Shown piece after piece: positions 45,180-55,639 of a stretch of 64,000 nt of DNA (position 1 is its first letter; each line of letters begins with the position of its first letter). Source of the stretch: Orientallactaga sibirica. Lineage: Eukaryota > Chordata > Mammalia > Rodentia > Dipodidae. Position numbers and translations under genes: made by a program. The notes below the pieces were generated by a model. That model saw nothing but the letters and a program-made list of their open reading frames with translations, was not told the DNA's origin and searched no databases. Location of the stretch: contig JAEOAD010000603.1 in assembly GCA_036365145.1 (NCBI GenBank), forward strand, positions 1,178,001 through 1,242,000, read 5' to 3'.

Positions 45180-45815
45180 GCAGATTATTATTTCTTAATA
45201 ACTAATTTCAATTTTCCTAAAAGTAAATAAAATACTAAAACACACACATATTTGTGCATATATTATTATACTATATATTATATATAATTTATACATATAT
45301 TTGTTAAACTGTAAATTTTCTATTACTTTTCATTCTTTCCTGTACTATTATCACTATATGAGATTGTTAACATTCTCTTCTTAAAACATTCTTAGCTCAA
45401 GGCAGACACAAAAGGATAAAGGAATAAAGGTGGATGAATATGATCAGAGTTCATTGTACACATGAAAATGAAAGAGGTGAATATTTCTAAATGTATGGGA
45501 AATACATTTATTTATCAAGTCATTTTATTTTATCAGAAAATGCATTATTTTGGAAGTCTATAATCCTGAATTTTGGGTATTATTCTACAAAGATACCAAT
45601 GCAATCCTAAAGTTTGGTGTATTCATGTGAAATTCTATAAATTTAGAAATAATACAGTATTATTCCTGTCTTCCAGGATTGCTTTAAGGGTAGCATTAAC
45701 CACATTATCCATAGGTATTTAATAACCACTGAATGTTGAGGTCAGTGCTATGCTTCAAAGAAGGGCAATGCAAATTATTGAAATGAAAAAACAAAGTGCA
45801 GTTGTGGAAAAGGAA
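45180..45815. other. AT-rich intergenic DNA
   Basis: Nothing recognised. Confidence 0.4.
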
Positions 45816-45819
45816 AAGA

Positions 45820-46058
45820 GAGGACAGAGGAGATAGCTTAGAGATCAAGTGATTGCAAAGACTACAGAATACCTCCTTCAATGCTCAGAACCTCTGTAAA
45901 ACCCGGAAGCCTAAGGTGAGCTTCTATAATGTCTGTATGTTTATGGTGAAGTGGAGAACCTGGACCAGAAAATTGACAGGATGCTTGTATAACAGCTATT
46001 CTGTTGAATGAAGCAATGAACAACATCCTGAAGGAGAGAGATACTGCCTCAAAAATGA
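45820..46058 (+). mobile_element. B4-like SINE, old
   Basis: 'GACAGAGGAGATAGCTTAGA' head to 'GAGATACTGCCTCAAAAAT'. Confidence 0.55.
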
Positions 46059-46061
46059 GGT

Positions 46062-46507
46062 GGACTGCTCCAGCTTAAACCAAAGAGGAACTGGCAAATG
46101 AGCAAGAGTGCTGCTTTCTCAGTGAACCTGATATCAGCACAAGGGTGAAGGAGATAGACCCTGAGGCCACTCAACACCTACCAAACCAAAGATCCAAAGG
46201 CCCCTAATGAACCCATCACTGAAGTAGACATAAAATGCACCTAACATGGCTCAGGGAAATTTTGTGAAGGGGAGGGAAGATTGTTAGAACCACAAGTTGG
46301 GACATCATGCATAGAGCATTTCCTCTCCCCCATAACTGACTGCTACCCCAAGAATGCATGACCCACAATCCCCATGGGGATGACGTGCATCCCTAATGAG
46401 CAAGACCTCTTTGGAAAAGGGGCAGGGATGAGGGAAAGGATGGTGCTAGCATGTGATGTTTACAGACTAAGTATGTCCATAACTAGTCAAAATAAAATTT
46501 TTTAAAT
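46062..46507 (+). mobile_element. L1 3' UTR fragment
   Basis: It is colinear with 60220-60660: 'CTGATATCAGCACAAGGGTG', 'CCCCATAACTGACTGCTACC', 'ACAATCCCCATGGGGATGA' and a terminal AATAAAATTTTTTA. It is also the reverse of 18722-19100. Confidence 0.82.
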
Positions 46508-46529
46508 GAGGAGGAATGCAAAGCCAACA

Positions 46530-46800
46530 GGTAAACTGGCTACAGGCCTTGGCATGCCCATTTCTCTCCCTCTCCCTCCCTCTCTCTCTATCTCTATCTC
46601 TCTCTCTATCTCTATCTTTCTCTCTCTCCCTCTTTCTCTCTTTCAAATAAACAAATACCCAGGGTCTCCAGCCACTGCAAACCAATTTCAGACACATGTG
46701 CCACCTGCTGCATCTGACCTACATGAGTACTGTGGAATCAAATCTGGGTTCTTAGGCTTTGCAGGCAAGTGGCTTAACCTCTAAGCCATCACTCCAGCCC
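46530..46800. mobile_element. Two DIP-like SINE halves joined in opposite orientation
   Basis: 46530-46660 is the plus-strand 3' half (GGCATGCCCATTTC, CT tract, AAATAAACAAAT). 46661-46800 is the minus-strand 5' half ('GGGTCTCCAGCCACTGCAAA' to 'AAGCCATCACTCCAGCCC') lacking its own tail. Confidence 0.8.
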
Positions 46801-46814
46801 ATTAAAAATTAATT

Positions 46815-47015
46815 TTTGAAAATATTTTTATTTATTTGAGAGAGAAAGAGAAGAGAGAGATAATCAGAGAGAAGAAAGTAAGAATGGGTGCTCTGGGACA
46901 TGCAGCCATTGCAAAGGAACTCCAGACACATATTCCACCTTTTGCATCTGGCTTATGTGGGTTCTGGGGAATCAATCCTGGGTTTTTCCTCTTTGCAGCT
47001 GGCACCTTAACAGTT
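46815..47015 (-). mobile_element. DIP-like SINE, diverged
   Basis: 'TATTTTTATTTATTTGAGAG', 'TTTTGCATCTGGCTTATGTG' and a degraded head. Confidence 0.8.
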
Positions 47016-47019
47016 TTAA

Positions 47020-47410
47020 CTAAAAATAAAATTGGAAAATCTAGATTTGAAAACAATTTTGCAATCTCCTTAAAATTATCTGCCTAAAAGAAGACACTGC
47101 ATGCAGAAAATACTCCTTTTAACATTTATGACCTTTAGAGATTCAAGAATATATCAGATGACATTCAGAATAGCAAATGAGAGACGAGTACTCAACAATT
47201 TAATATAAATTCAAATGAACATTAAAACAGGAAATGAGTTTATTAAAGGGCATATTGAATATTTCAAGCAATGTTAGTAGATTATTAGGAAAACTTCAAT
47301 TGTACTATTATAAAAGACAAATGGAGTAATTTAAGGCATTCTTATTGTACTCTTTTACTTTATAGTAAATTTTCTATAATGCTCAAGAAAGTTATCTAGG
47401 TTAACCATTT
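47020..47410. other. AT-rich intergenic DNA
   Basis: Nothing recognised. Confidence 0.4.
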
Positions 47411-47416
47411 AAAAGT

Positions 47417-47548
47417 AGCCAAGTCTTGTGGTGCATGCCTTTAATCCTAGCACTCAGGAGACAGAGGTAGAAGGATCACTGTGAGTTCAAGGCCAGCCTG
47501 AGAATAAAGAGTGTGGGCTACAGTGAGACCTTAACTCAAAAAAAACAT
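47417..47548 (+). mobile_element. B1-type SINE, with internal deletion
   Basis: 'AGCCAAGTCTTGTGGTGCAT' to 'GTGAGACCTTAACTCAAAAA'. The 'AATTCCAGGTCAGCCTGG' block is missing. Confidence 0.82.
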
Positions 47549-47549
47549 T

Positions 47550-48365
47550 TTTTTAAACTTAGAAGAGGGTTTTGAGTTCTCCTGGACTGCTGAATTGATC
47601 TTTAAATAACATTCTATGAAATAGTGTTAGTTTTCCCTAAATCTTCCATAAGTATCTATATATGATACTTTTCTTTAAACTCCAGTCACATACAGGCATT
47701 TTAAAATTTATTTTTATTACACACATTTATGTGCAGGTATTGTTTGTTGTTTTTCTTTGTATATTGTAGTTATGTAGCCAAGTCTACAAATTAAAATAAA
47801 GATTTCTACATTGTATTATATTGAAAATACTACATTCCATATACATTTAAATTTTTATTAATCTTATATTAGTGGCATGCTTAATACCTTTCAATATATG
47901 AGGCTTCTGAAATCTTCAGCTTCCAGTGTTATTGCAAAGAATAATCACATGAATATAAAGCATTGAATTATTTAAAGTTTATCAACTATCTTGATCTAAT
48001 TGATATTTATAGAATATTCTACCTAAAAAGATTAGAAATTATTTTGGGCACTGATGAAATATTTACCACTAACCCATGTTTTGAACCATTGCATAATCCA
48101 AAACATACATGACATTGTTTAAATCATAAACAGTATATTCAAGAACACAGTGAAATTACGCTAGAAATAAGTAATGCAAAAGGGACCAGAAATCGCAATA
48201 TCTTTGAAATTTAGGCATCAGAGCTGTAAAGCATGCATTTTCTTCTTTAACAAAACCTGTTCAATATTAATCCCCTCAATATTAAAATGTTGGTTCTTCC
48301 TGTGTTTTTATATTGACTCACTATAATCCTAATCTAACATACAGCAAAATTTTAAATGTCAAAAA
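47550..48365. other. AT-rich intergenic DNA
   Basis: Nothing recognised. Confidence 0.4.
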
Positions 48366-48369
48366 TCTT

Positions 48370-49060
48370 ATAGTTCTTGATATAAAAACCAAATAGCCTA
48401 GACTTGCCAGCATAAAACCCAAAGAACAAAATTGGAGAAATGACAAGGATACTGTGGTCATGTGGGTAGTATTAAAAGAGTAGGCTACTATAAAGTAAAG
48501 AACAACAATATAGTTTTGTGAAATGACAGAAACATAAATAAATGGAATGGTGTCACTAGGAAATAGACCTACATAAGTATAGACAATTGATATTTAGCAA
48601 AGAGACAAAACATTAGCATGAAGATCATGTGTGAAAACCATATTAGAAAAGGGAAAACCACAATTACAAAAATGTTGTAAACATATATCTAATAAAGTTT
48701 TGGTGTCCATGAAAATAATTTTTGAGGGCTGGAGAGATTGCTTAGTGGTTAAGTCATTTGCCTGCAAAGCCAAAGGACCTCTTTTCAATTCTCTAGAACC
48801 CACGTTAGCCAGATACACAAGGGGGGTGCATGTATCTGGACTTTCTGGAGCACCCATTCTCTCTCTCTCTCTCTCTCCCTCTCTCTGTCTCTCTTCCTCT
48901 TTCTCTCTCTCTCAAATAAATAAATCATATATATATGAAAATAATTTTTGAATGCCAAAACAATTGCATTGAAAAAACATAGTTACACTATTGGAACAGG
49001 CAACTCACCATAAATATATACACATGGCAAAGAAGTCCAAGAAAATATACTTCAATTTAT
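48370..49060 (+). mobile_element. Old L1 ORF2 fragment split by a SINE
   Basis: 48480-48620 follows the ORF2 block encoding the '...WNRIED...YGQLIFDKG' segment in family terms. Sequence resumes at 48952 after the SINE. Frames are broken. Confidence 0.55.
48726..48934 (+). mobile_element. DIP-like SINE with perfect 17-bp target duplication
   Basis: ATGAAAATAATTTTTGA is repeated at 48709-48725 and 48935-48951. The head and CT-rich/AAATAAATAAA tail are complete. Confidence 0.96.
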
Positions 49061-49061
49061 T

Positions 49062-49812
49062 TCTTATAGTACATATAGATATTACATAATCAGAAATCAT
49101 GGTAGAAAATGGAATGTGGAATAATAATTAAAATTCTCAACATAAAAGTCAGCAATTTTACAATTTTGACTCAAGGCTATTGAAGAAAATTAATTATTAT
49201 CATTTCAATATAAATTATCAGTACCTTTCTAAAAGCAATTATGTTTTATTTCTTCTCACTCTCTTGACACTCTTTTGATCTGAGTTCACTTCAGCAAAGA
49301 TCAAGAGTTTGCTATTTTCTTTTATTTTTAGGAAGCTCATATAAATCCTTTTTGACAACTGTCAAGTTTTTTGCTGTGTTGTCAGGAAATGTGATAGACA
49401 GCCTAACTGCCCTTGGGAATGTAAATATCAAATCAGAAATAAACTCTGTATAAACTCAGAGTACACCAGATAACAGTGTCTTTCAGTATTATTTATCTGT
49501 TATCTGTTTATGTTGTTTACACAGTGAGTTTTAACAGATTAGTGTAAAATGCCTGGGATGAAAACATGCCCTATTTATATGCGATGTTTTTTTTATTTTA
49601 TTTTTTTTTTTTTTTTAGTGAAAGGACAGTAGTTAGTGGTAGGATGGTTGTAGTCACAGTCCCTCCATAGATTTGAGTTCACATTTAGCAGGAGACTTTC
49701 TTTGAGGACATGTTTGGAATTAAATATCAAAGTGAAGAACAGAGAAAGTATTCCTTGATGTTTTCAAATTTTCTAAACATTTGTAAAAAATAAGTAACAT
49801 AAATAACAATTA
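49062..49812. other. AT-rich intergenic DNA
   Basis: It contains a T-rich run (49588-49617) but no recognised repeat or gene. Confidence 0.4.
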
Positions 49813-49815
49813 AAT

Positions 49816-50018
49816 ATTATTTATTTATTTGAGAGAGAGGGGATAGAAAGAGAGAGGAAATGGGCACTCCAAAGCCTCTAGCCACTGTAAACAAACTCCA
49901 CACACATACACCACCTTGTGCATCTGGCTTACCTGAGTACTGGGGTGGGGCAAGTGGGAAGTGAACTTGGTGTTTAGGCTTCTCAGACAAATGCCTTAAC
50001 CACTAAGCAATCTCTACA
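49816..50018 (-). mobile_element. DIP-like SINE
   Basis: 'TATTTATTTATTTGAGAGAG', 'GGGCACTCCAAAGCCTCTAG' and a terminal 'CACTAAGCAATCTCTACA'. Confidence 0.85.
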
Positions 50019-50019
50019 A

Positions 50020-50635
50020 TGAATAACAGCAATTAAACAGTCACACTGATAAAAGTTTGGTAAGGTATTAAGGACAGAATTAATAATGAATAGTAACCAT
50101 AATAGGAAATATACTTTAATAGAGTAAGTAAATACTTCTTGACTAGATAGTTATTGTTTCATAGAGTTAAGAATGGGTTATATGCTACTTATAATTTAAG
50201 AGAATAAGAACACAGGTGAAGACAAACTGTAGAGCAACTGTGCTGAATATAACATTAAAATTCCCATTCAATTTTCTGAGGTAAGATGTTTTGTAACTTT
50301 GTGTATTTAAATTCCTTAGTAAGTAAAATGAATATTAGAATATGCTTAAATTAATGAATGAAGAATTAATTAGTATAAAATCAAGATAATTTACTCTAGT
50401 TTGTACCTTTCAAATATTTAAAATAATTGAGAGTCATAGACAGAAAAATAGAGTAACATAGAGAAAAGTTGAGAGGAAAAGATGCAGTGAGTTTTAAGGT
50501 GGGAGGGGAGATCATTCCATCTAAAATATACTACTATGGAAAATGGGTTAAAAAACTTTCAAGACTACAAAATATATTTGACTATAAAATAAATTTATAC
50601 TCCACAGAATAGTTATAAATATGGTTTGTTAAATT
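50020..50635. other. AT-rich intergenic DNA
   Basis: Nothing recognised. Confidence 0.4.
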
Positions 50636-50639
50636 TTCA

Positions 50640-51000
50640 AATGCCCTTCACCTACATTATCCTAATGTTAATATTTTACCTACACATGGTAAAGTAAAAT
50701 TTACCAAACTATAAAATTTTTCATGTTTAACCAGTATGACCAGAAACATCCTTTATCTGTGCCAGGATCTAATTCAGCACTTTACGTTGACCTTCATTGC
50801 CTTTGGTCTTTGATTTCTCAGTCTTTCACAGATTCTCTGTCTTTTATCATCTTTCTTAAACTTGACTATTTTTAATAGTAAGTAAAATTTTGTCTAGTTT
50901 TTTTTATAAAATATTCCTCCATTGTGAAACTTATTCTTTTCATAGTAAACATTATATTAGGTATTTGGGGATGCATTAAACAGAGGCAGTGAGCACTTAA
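50640..51000 (-). mobile_element. Ancient L1 3' UTR-like fragment
   Basis: 'CATTGCCTTTGGTCTTTGAT' and 'GATTCTCTGTCTTTTATCAT' resemble the antisense 3' end of mammal-wide L1M elements. The match is from memory and weak. Confidence 0.4.
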
Positions 51001-51119
51001 CATTGGACCACATCAAGCCCACAGAATGCATGAAAAAAATCTCAAATAGAAATATCTGATCATCCAGCTTTTCCAAGTATAATATTAGCTTGTTTTCATT
51101 TATATTTATAGAAATTCTT

Positions 51120-51480
51120 CTGTTTCAGGGTGCATGACATGTGTATGTGTTGTGTTCATGTCTATGTGTAAAGTAAAGTGAGCATATGCTATTGATGAAC
51201 ATAATGCATGTCTGACGACTGCCTCATGTGTTATTCTTCACCTTCTTCAATATTCAAGTCAAGGAATCTTGGTTGTTCACAGCTGAATATGCCAGGCTTG
51301 CTGATCTGCAAGCCTCTGGGTATTGTCCTGCCTCCACCTCACTCCTGCTGTTGGAGCACTGTGATTACAGACATATGCTATCTCATCTGGCTATACATAG
51401 GATCTGTGGATATGGACTCAGTTCATGGTGATTTCTTGACAAGGACTTACCATCAAACCCTCTTTCAGGCCTCAACCATT
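51120..51480 (-). mobile_element. B4-like SINE, old
   Basis: A TGTG-rich tail is followed by 'CCACCTCACTCCTGCTGTTG' and 'GTGATTACAGACATATGCTA', giving an antisense B4 order. Confidence 0.5.
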
Positions 51481-51559
51481 TGATTTTATTGAAAAGGGCT
51501 CATACATATTTGGGTTGATGCCATATTGTCTTTCAATTTACTGCTCAAAATTCAATAAT

Positions 51560-51775
51560 GTAAATGAAGACTACAGCATTAAAAAAATCCCTGCTCAACT
51601 TGGAACAGGAAAATGCAACCATGATGGAGAGAAAAGTTTATAGAAAAGATTTTAGTGGGAACCCTGCAAGCTTGCTGAGGAAGCAGGCCCCTTGCTCTGC
51701 TTCCCTGAATGAATGGCTCCTGGGTTCCCAATTCCCAGATCCCCTGATCCAGATTGTGGGTGCAGAGTAGGCCAG
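51560..51775. other. Unassigned GC-richer segment before an L1
   Basis: It shows no clear match. It may be a diverged L1 inter-ORF or 5' part. Several overlapping open frames on both strands reflect its higher GC content rather than coding. Confidence 0.3.
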
Positions 51776-51942
51776 ATTTCCATATTCCTCCCCCTCCCAG
51801 TGCAAAACACAAGAAAACACCAAATTACATAAAGCAACCCAACATGGCAGGGATTAAGTCAAACCTCACAGTTATAACCTTAAACATTAATGGTCTTAAC
51901 TCACCCATCAAAAGACACAAGTTAACAGGTTGAATTAAAAAA

Positions 51943-52194
51943 ATGGACCCTTATATCTGCTCTCTTCAAGAAACTCATCTCACCACTAAAGACAGACACC
52001 TCCTCAGGGTGAAAGAATGGAAAATGATATTCCAAGCAAATGGAAATAAGAAACAAGCAGGTTTTGCTATATTAATATCTCATAAAAACAGACTTCAAAC
52101 CAAAAGTAATCAAAAGGACAAAAGAAGCCACTTTATACTCATCAAAGGAACTTTCCAACATGAAAACATCACAGTCATAAATCTATATGCATGA
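51943..52194 (+). pseudogene. L1 ORF2p endonuclease fragment
   Basis: 83 open codons carry 'CSLQETHLTTKDRHLLRV', containing the catalytic Glu of the APE-like endonuclease, then 'KKQAGFAILIS' and 'ITVINLYA'. This domain nicks target DNA at TTTT/AA-like sites. The frame ends prematurely at 52194 and the later catalytic His/Asp motifs lie in broken sequence. Confidence 0.85.
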
Positions 52195-52552
52195 AAACAG
52201 ATGCACCACAATTTATAAAACAAAACCTACTTGACAACAAAATAGAAATAAACACCAACACCATCATAGTCAGAGACTTAATATTCCACTATGATCATTA
52301 GACAGATCATCCAAGTAGAAAATCAACAGGTACATAATAGAGCTCAAGAACACTATAGATCAACTAGACCTAACAGACATTTACAGAACTAACCCCCCAA
52401 TCCAATTCTACAAAATACACAATGTCTTCAGCAGCCCATGGAACCTTCTCCAAAACGGACCATATGTTATGCCATAAAGTATGCCTCCATAAATTCAGGA
52501 AAATTGAAGTAACTTTCTGCATCATATCAAATCAAAATGTTTTAAATGTTGG

Positions 52553-52790
52553 GCCTAGAGAGATGGCTTAGGTGGTTAAGTGCTTGCCTGTGAAGCATAA
52601 GGGCCCTGGTTCGAGGCTCAGTTCCCCAGGGCCCACGTAAGCCAGATTCACAAGGTGGTGCATGCATCTGGAATTTGTTTTCAGTGGCTGGAGGCCCTGG
52701 TGTGCCCATTCTCTGCCTAGCTATCTGCCTCTTTCTCTCTGTGTCTGTCACTCTCAAATAAATAAAAATAAATAAAAAAATTTTTAAATG
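52553..52790 (+). mobile_element. DIP-like SINE inside L1 ORF2
   Basis: ATGTTTTAAATGT repeats on both sides. The head 'GGCCTAGAGAGATGGCTTAG' and an AAATAAATAAAAATAAAT tail are complete. Confidence 0.94.
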
Positions 52791-53599
52791 TTTTAAATGT
52801 AGAAATTAACAAAAAGAGACACATCAGAAAATCCAGCTCCAGGAACTGAGAAATACACTTCTAAACAATGAGTGTGTTGTGGAAGAAATTAAGAAATGGG
52901 TCAGAAAACTGAATAGAGACTTCTTAGAGAAAGAAATTATTCAATACTGATAACCATCAGGGAAATGTAAATTGAAACAACTATGAGATTCCACTTTAAT
53001 TCAGTAAGGAAGGCAATCATTAAAAAACCCAACAACAACAAATATTGATAAGGATGTGTGGAAAGAGGAACCCTCATCCACTCTTGGTGGGAATGTAAAC
53101 TTTTACAACCACTATGGAAATCAATATTGAAATTCCTGCAAAGGATGAACATAGAGCTACCAATAGATCCAGTTATTCCCTTACTGGGCATTTACCCTAA
53201 ATGTTCCATGACTTACTACAGAGATATTTGATCAACCATGTTTATAGCTACTCAATTTATAATAGCTAAGAACTGGAATCCACTCAGGTGACCATCATTG
53301 GATGAATGAATAACAAATTTGTGGTACAGGTACACAATGGAATTCTACTCAACTGTAAGAAAAAATGATAAAGTGAAATTTATAGTAAAATGGACAGACT
53401 TGGAACACATCATACTCAGCAAACTCACACAATCACAGAAAGACAAACATCCCTTGGTCTCATTTATCCGTGGTTCCTAACCTGGACCAGCTCAAGTTGC
53501 TGGCATACCTGATAGGTAACTCAAGGCCCATACAATAGGGATGGAAGGGTTTAGAAGGAGGGAGGACAGTGGATAAAAACAAGGTGGATAAAAAAATGT

Positions 53600-54330
53600 A
53601 GTATCTTCTTTTCCTCAATGAAAAAGAGTCTCCCTCAAATAGGTAGACAACAATGTAAAACAGCCAAGGAAAAAAAGGTTTTTTTTTTTTTTTTTTTTTC
53701 TTTTGGTCAGAAAACCAGAAAGAGATCTCACCAAGAGATGCATAGTCCAAGACAGGATTCTGTCAAAGCCTTGATTACCAATGAGGGAAATCATAAGACA
53801 GAATTCTGTCAACAGAAATTCATTCCCAAAATGAAAGCAGTCAACAACTGAGACCCTAGTGACCAAAAAGTCACTGAGGACTGAGCAAACAGCAAACCAT
53901 CAAGCAAACATCCTCCAACAATAATAACAATGAAATTGAACAGAATTGTCATTCTACCAACAGTGAATAGGTCATTCATTTCTTGCTTTTATTTTATTTT
54001 TTTTGATTTCCAGTAGGAATCCTTAGGGGCCTAATATCTAGAATTGAAGAAAATAAAAAAAAATCAAACAAACCCTCAAAAAATCAAAGAGATATGGATA
54101 AATTGAATTGGTGAGACAAGAAATGGAAGATCTTGACACAAGCAACCTGGCTGTTTGATTAAGCCAGTCCTCAGATGAAGACTTAATCAAATGCAGTTGA
54201 GGAGGGTCCTGGAGCAGGTGAGTGTAAGGGGGTTCTGGGAGACCATCTGATGGACAGCACTCATTTATTCAAGACAACTTTCAGAACTCAAATTGAAATT
54301 CGCACATACAATGGTGGCTGGTTTTGGATT
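53600..54330. other. Unassigned segment between two L1s
   Basis: A T run (53679-53699) is followed by A-rich sequence with no clear match. It may be the 5' part of the next L1 (plus-strand A-rich content), but I cannot support that. Confidence 0.3.
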
Positions 54331-55120
54331 CCTATAAAAACAGTTGTACATGATGCAAAATAACACAATAAAAACAAAAATCAGATTGAAATTGAACCAA
54401 GCTCTCTAGAACCCGTGTGGATGTTCATCTTTTGGAACCAACAAAGTTACTGCCTTCTTGTGGAAGATGGAACTGCTAACCTTGAAGACAATACAGAAAG
54501 GAAATGGATTGGGGAAGGCCAAACACCTTCCAGCTAAGTTCAAAAAAATCAAATGAGCAGATAATGGACTGAGGGATTTTGTCAGAACCTCCCAAGTTAA
54601 AATTATGACTAACTGGTTCTGGATCATGGGTATACCAGAAGGAAGGTGGAAAGGTGGCCAGGCCAAAAGCATAGAGATTATATTCAACAAAAGTTATTGG
54701 AAAGGAAAAAATTTCAAAAAACAGATGTACATGATGCAAAATAACACAATAAAAACAAAAGGCCCATCTTTATACAAGCTCTCTAGAAGCCCAAAGTTAC
54801 ATGTGGAAGAAAAACCAGAGACAGATACAGAAGAAATGGATTGGGAGGCCAACACCTTGCTAAGTTCAAAAATCAAATGAGCAGAACGCATGAACTTTAA
54901 TACCCTGAAAGCACTCTGGGGAGGCAGAGGTAGGAGGATCCAGGCCAAAAGCTGAGATTATATTCAACAAAAGTATTGAAGGCCACCCTGAGAATACATA
55001 GTTAATTCCAGGTCAGCCTGGACTCAGAGTGAGGACCCTAGGCCACCCAAAAACATAGTTAATTCCAAAACAGAGTGAGAAAAAACAAAAACAAAAACAA
55101 ACAAACAAAAAAAAAAAAAA
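54330..55120 (+). repeat. Scrambled mosaic of L1 ORF1 and B1 pieces with internal repeats
   Basis: Two imperfect copies of one block occur at 54339-54568 and 54720-54894 (shared 'GTACATGATGCAAAATAACA', 'AAGCTCTCTAGAA', 'GAAATGGATTGGG', 'AATCAAATGAGCAGA'). A third piece, 'CAGGCCAAAAGC..GAGATTATATTCAACAAAAG', occurs at 54658 and again at 54941. The second occurrence is set between B1 segments ('GGAGGCAGAGGTAGGAGGAT' before, 'AAGGCCACCCTGAGAATACA' after), and the B1 middle is then repeated in shortened form at 55040-55080. The order is not that of any single element. Confidence 0.8.
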
Positions 55121-55639
55121 CAGAGACAGGACCAAAGAAGAAACTTTCCAAGACACACCAAAGTTAAAACTCTTAACAGTGAAAACAAAGAAAGAGATCT
55201 AAAGGCAATGAGAAAGAAACAACTCACAACATACAAAGGCAATCCCTATCAGAATTATATCAGATTTCTCAATGGAAACCCTGAAATCCAGAAAGGTCTG
55301 GGATGTAACACTTCAAAGTCTAAAAATCTATGGCTTCCAATGCAAGCTACTCTAGCCAGCAAAAGTAAACTTTATAAAAGCTGGTGAAAGAAAAACTTTC
55401 CATGAAAAAAGTCAACTCTATGATTATATAAGCACAAAGCCAAACTTATGGAGAATACTTGAGGTAATATTCCACACAGAAGAGTTAAGCAACCAATCTC
55501 AAGAGCCTACCAGGAGAAGATCCCAATAACAAAAATAGACCAACTCAAAATAGTGCAAAATACAAGAAAGCACCAAATCCCGTTAAACACCTCAGCTTGG
55601 CAGGGATTAATTAAAACCTCACAATAATAACCTTAAATA

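Larger units (their letters stand above)
51780..53600 (+). mobile_element. L1 with endonuclease joined to ORF2 C-terminus (RT deleted)
   Basis: 51780-51930 matches the inter-ORF region seen at 55545-55660. 51943-52194 encodes the endonuclease start and a DIP SINE is inserted at 52550. After the SINE, ORF2 continues to about 52888 ('NNECVVEEIK'-like), then passes directly into the C-terminal 'KWVRKLNRDFLEKEIIQ' and 'IREM' region. Most of the linker, all of the reverse transcriptase and part of the C-terminus are missing. The 3' UTR begins near 53480. Confidence 0.82.
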
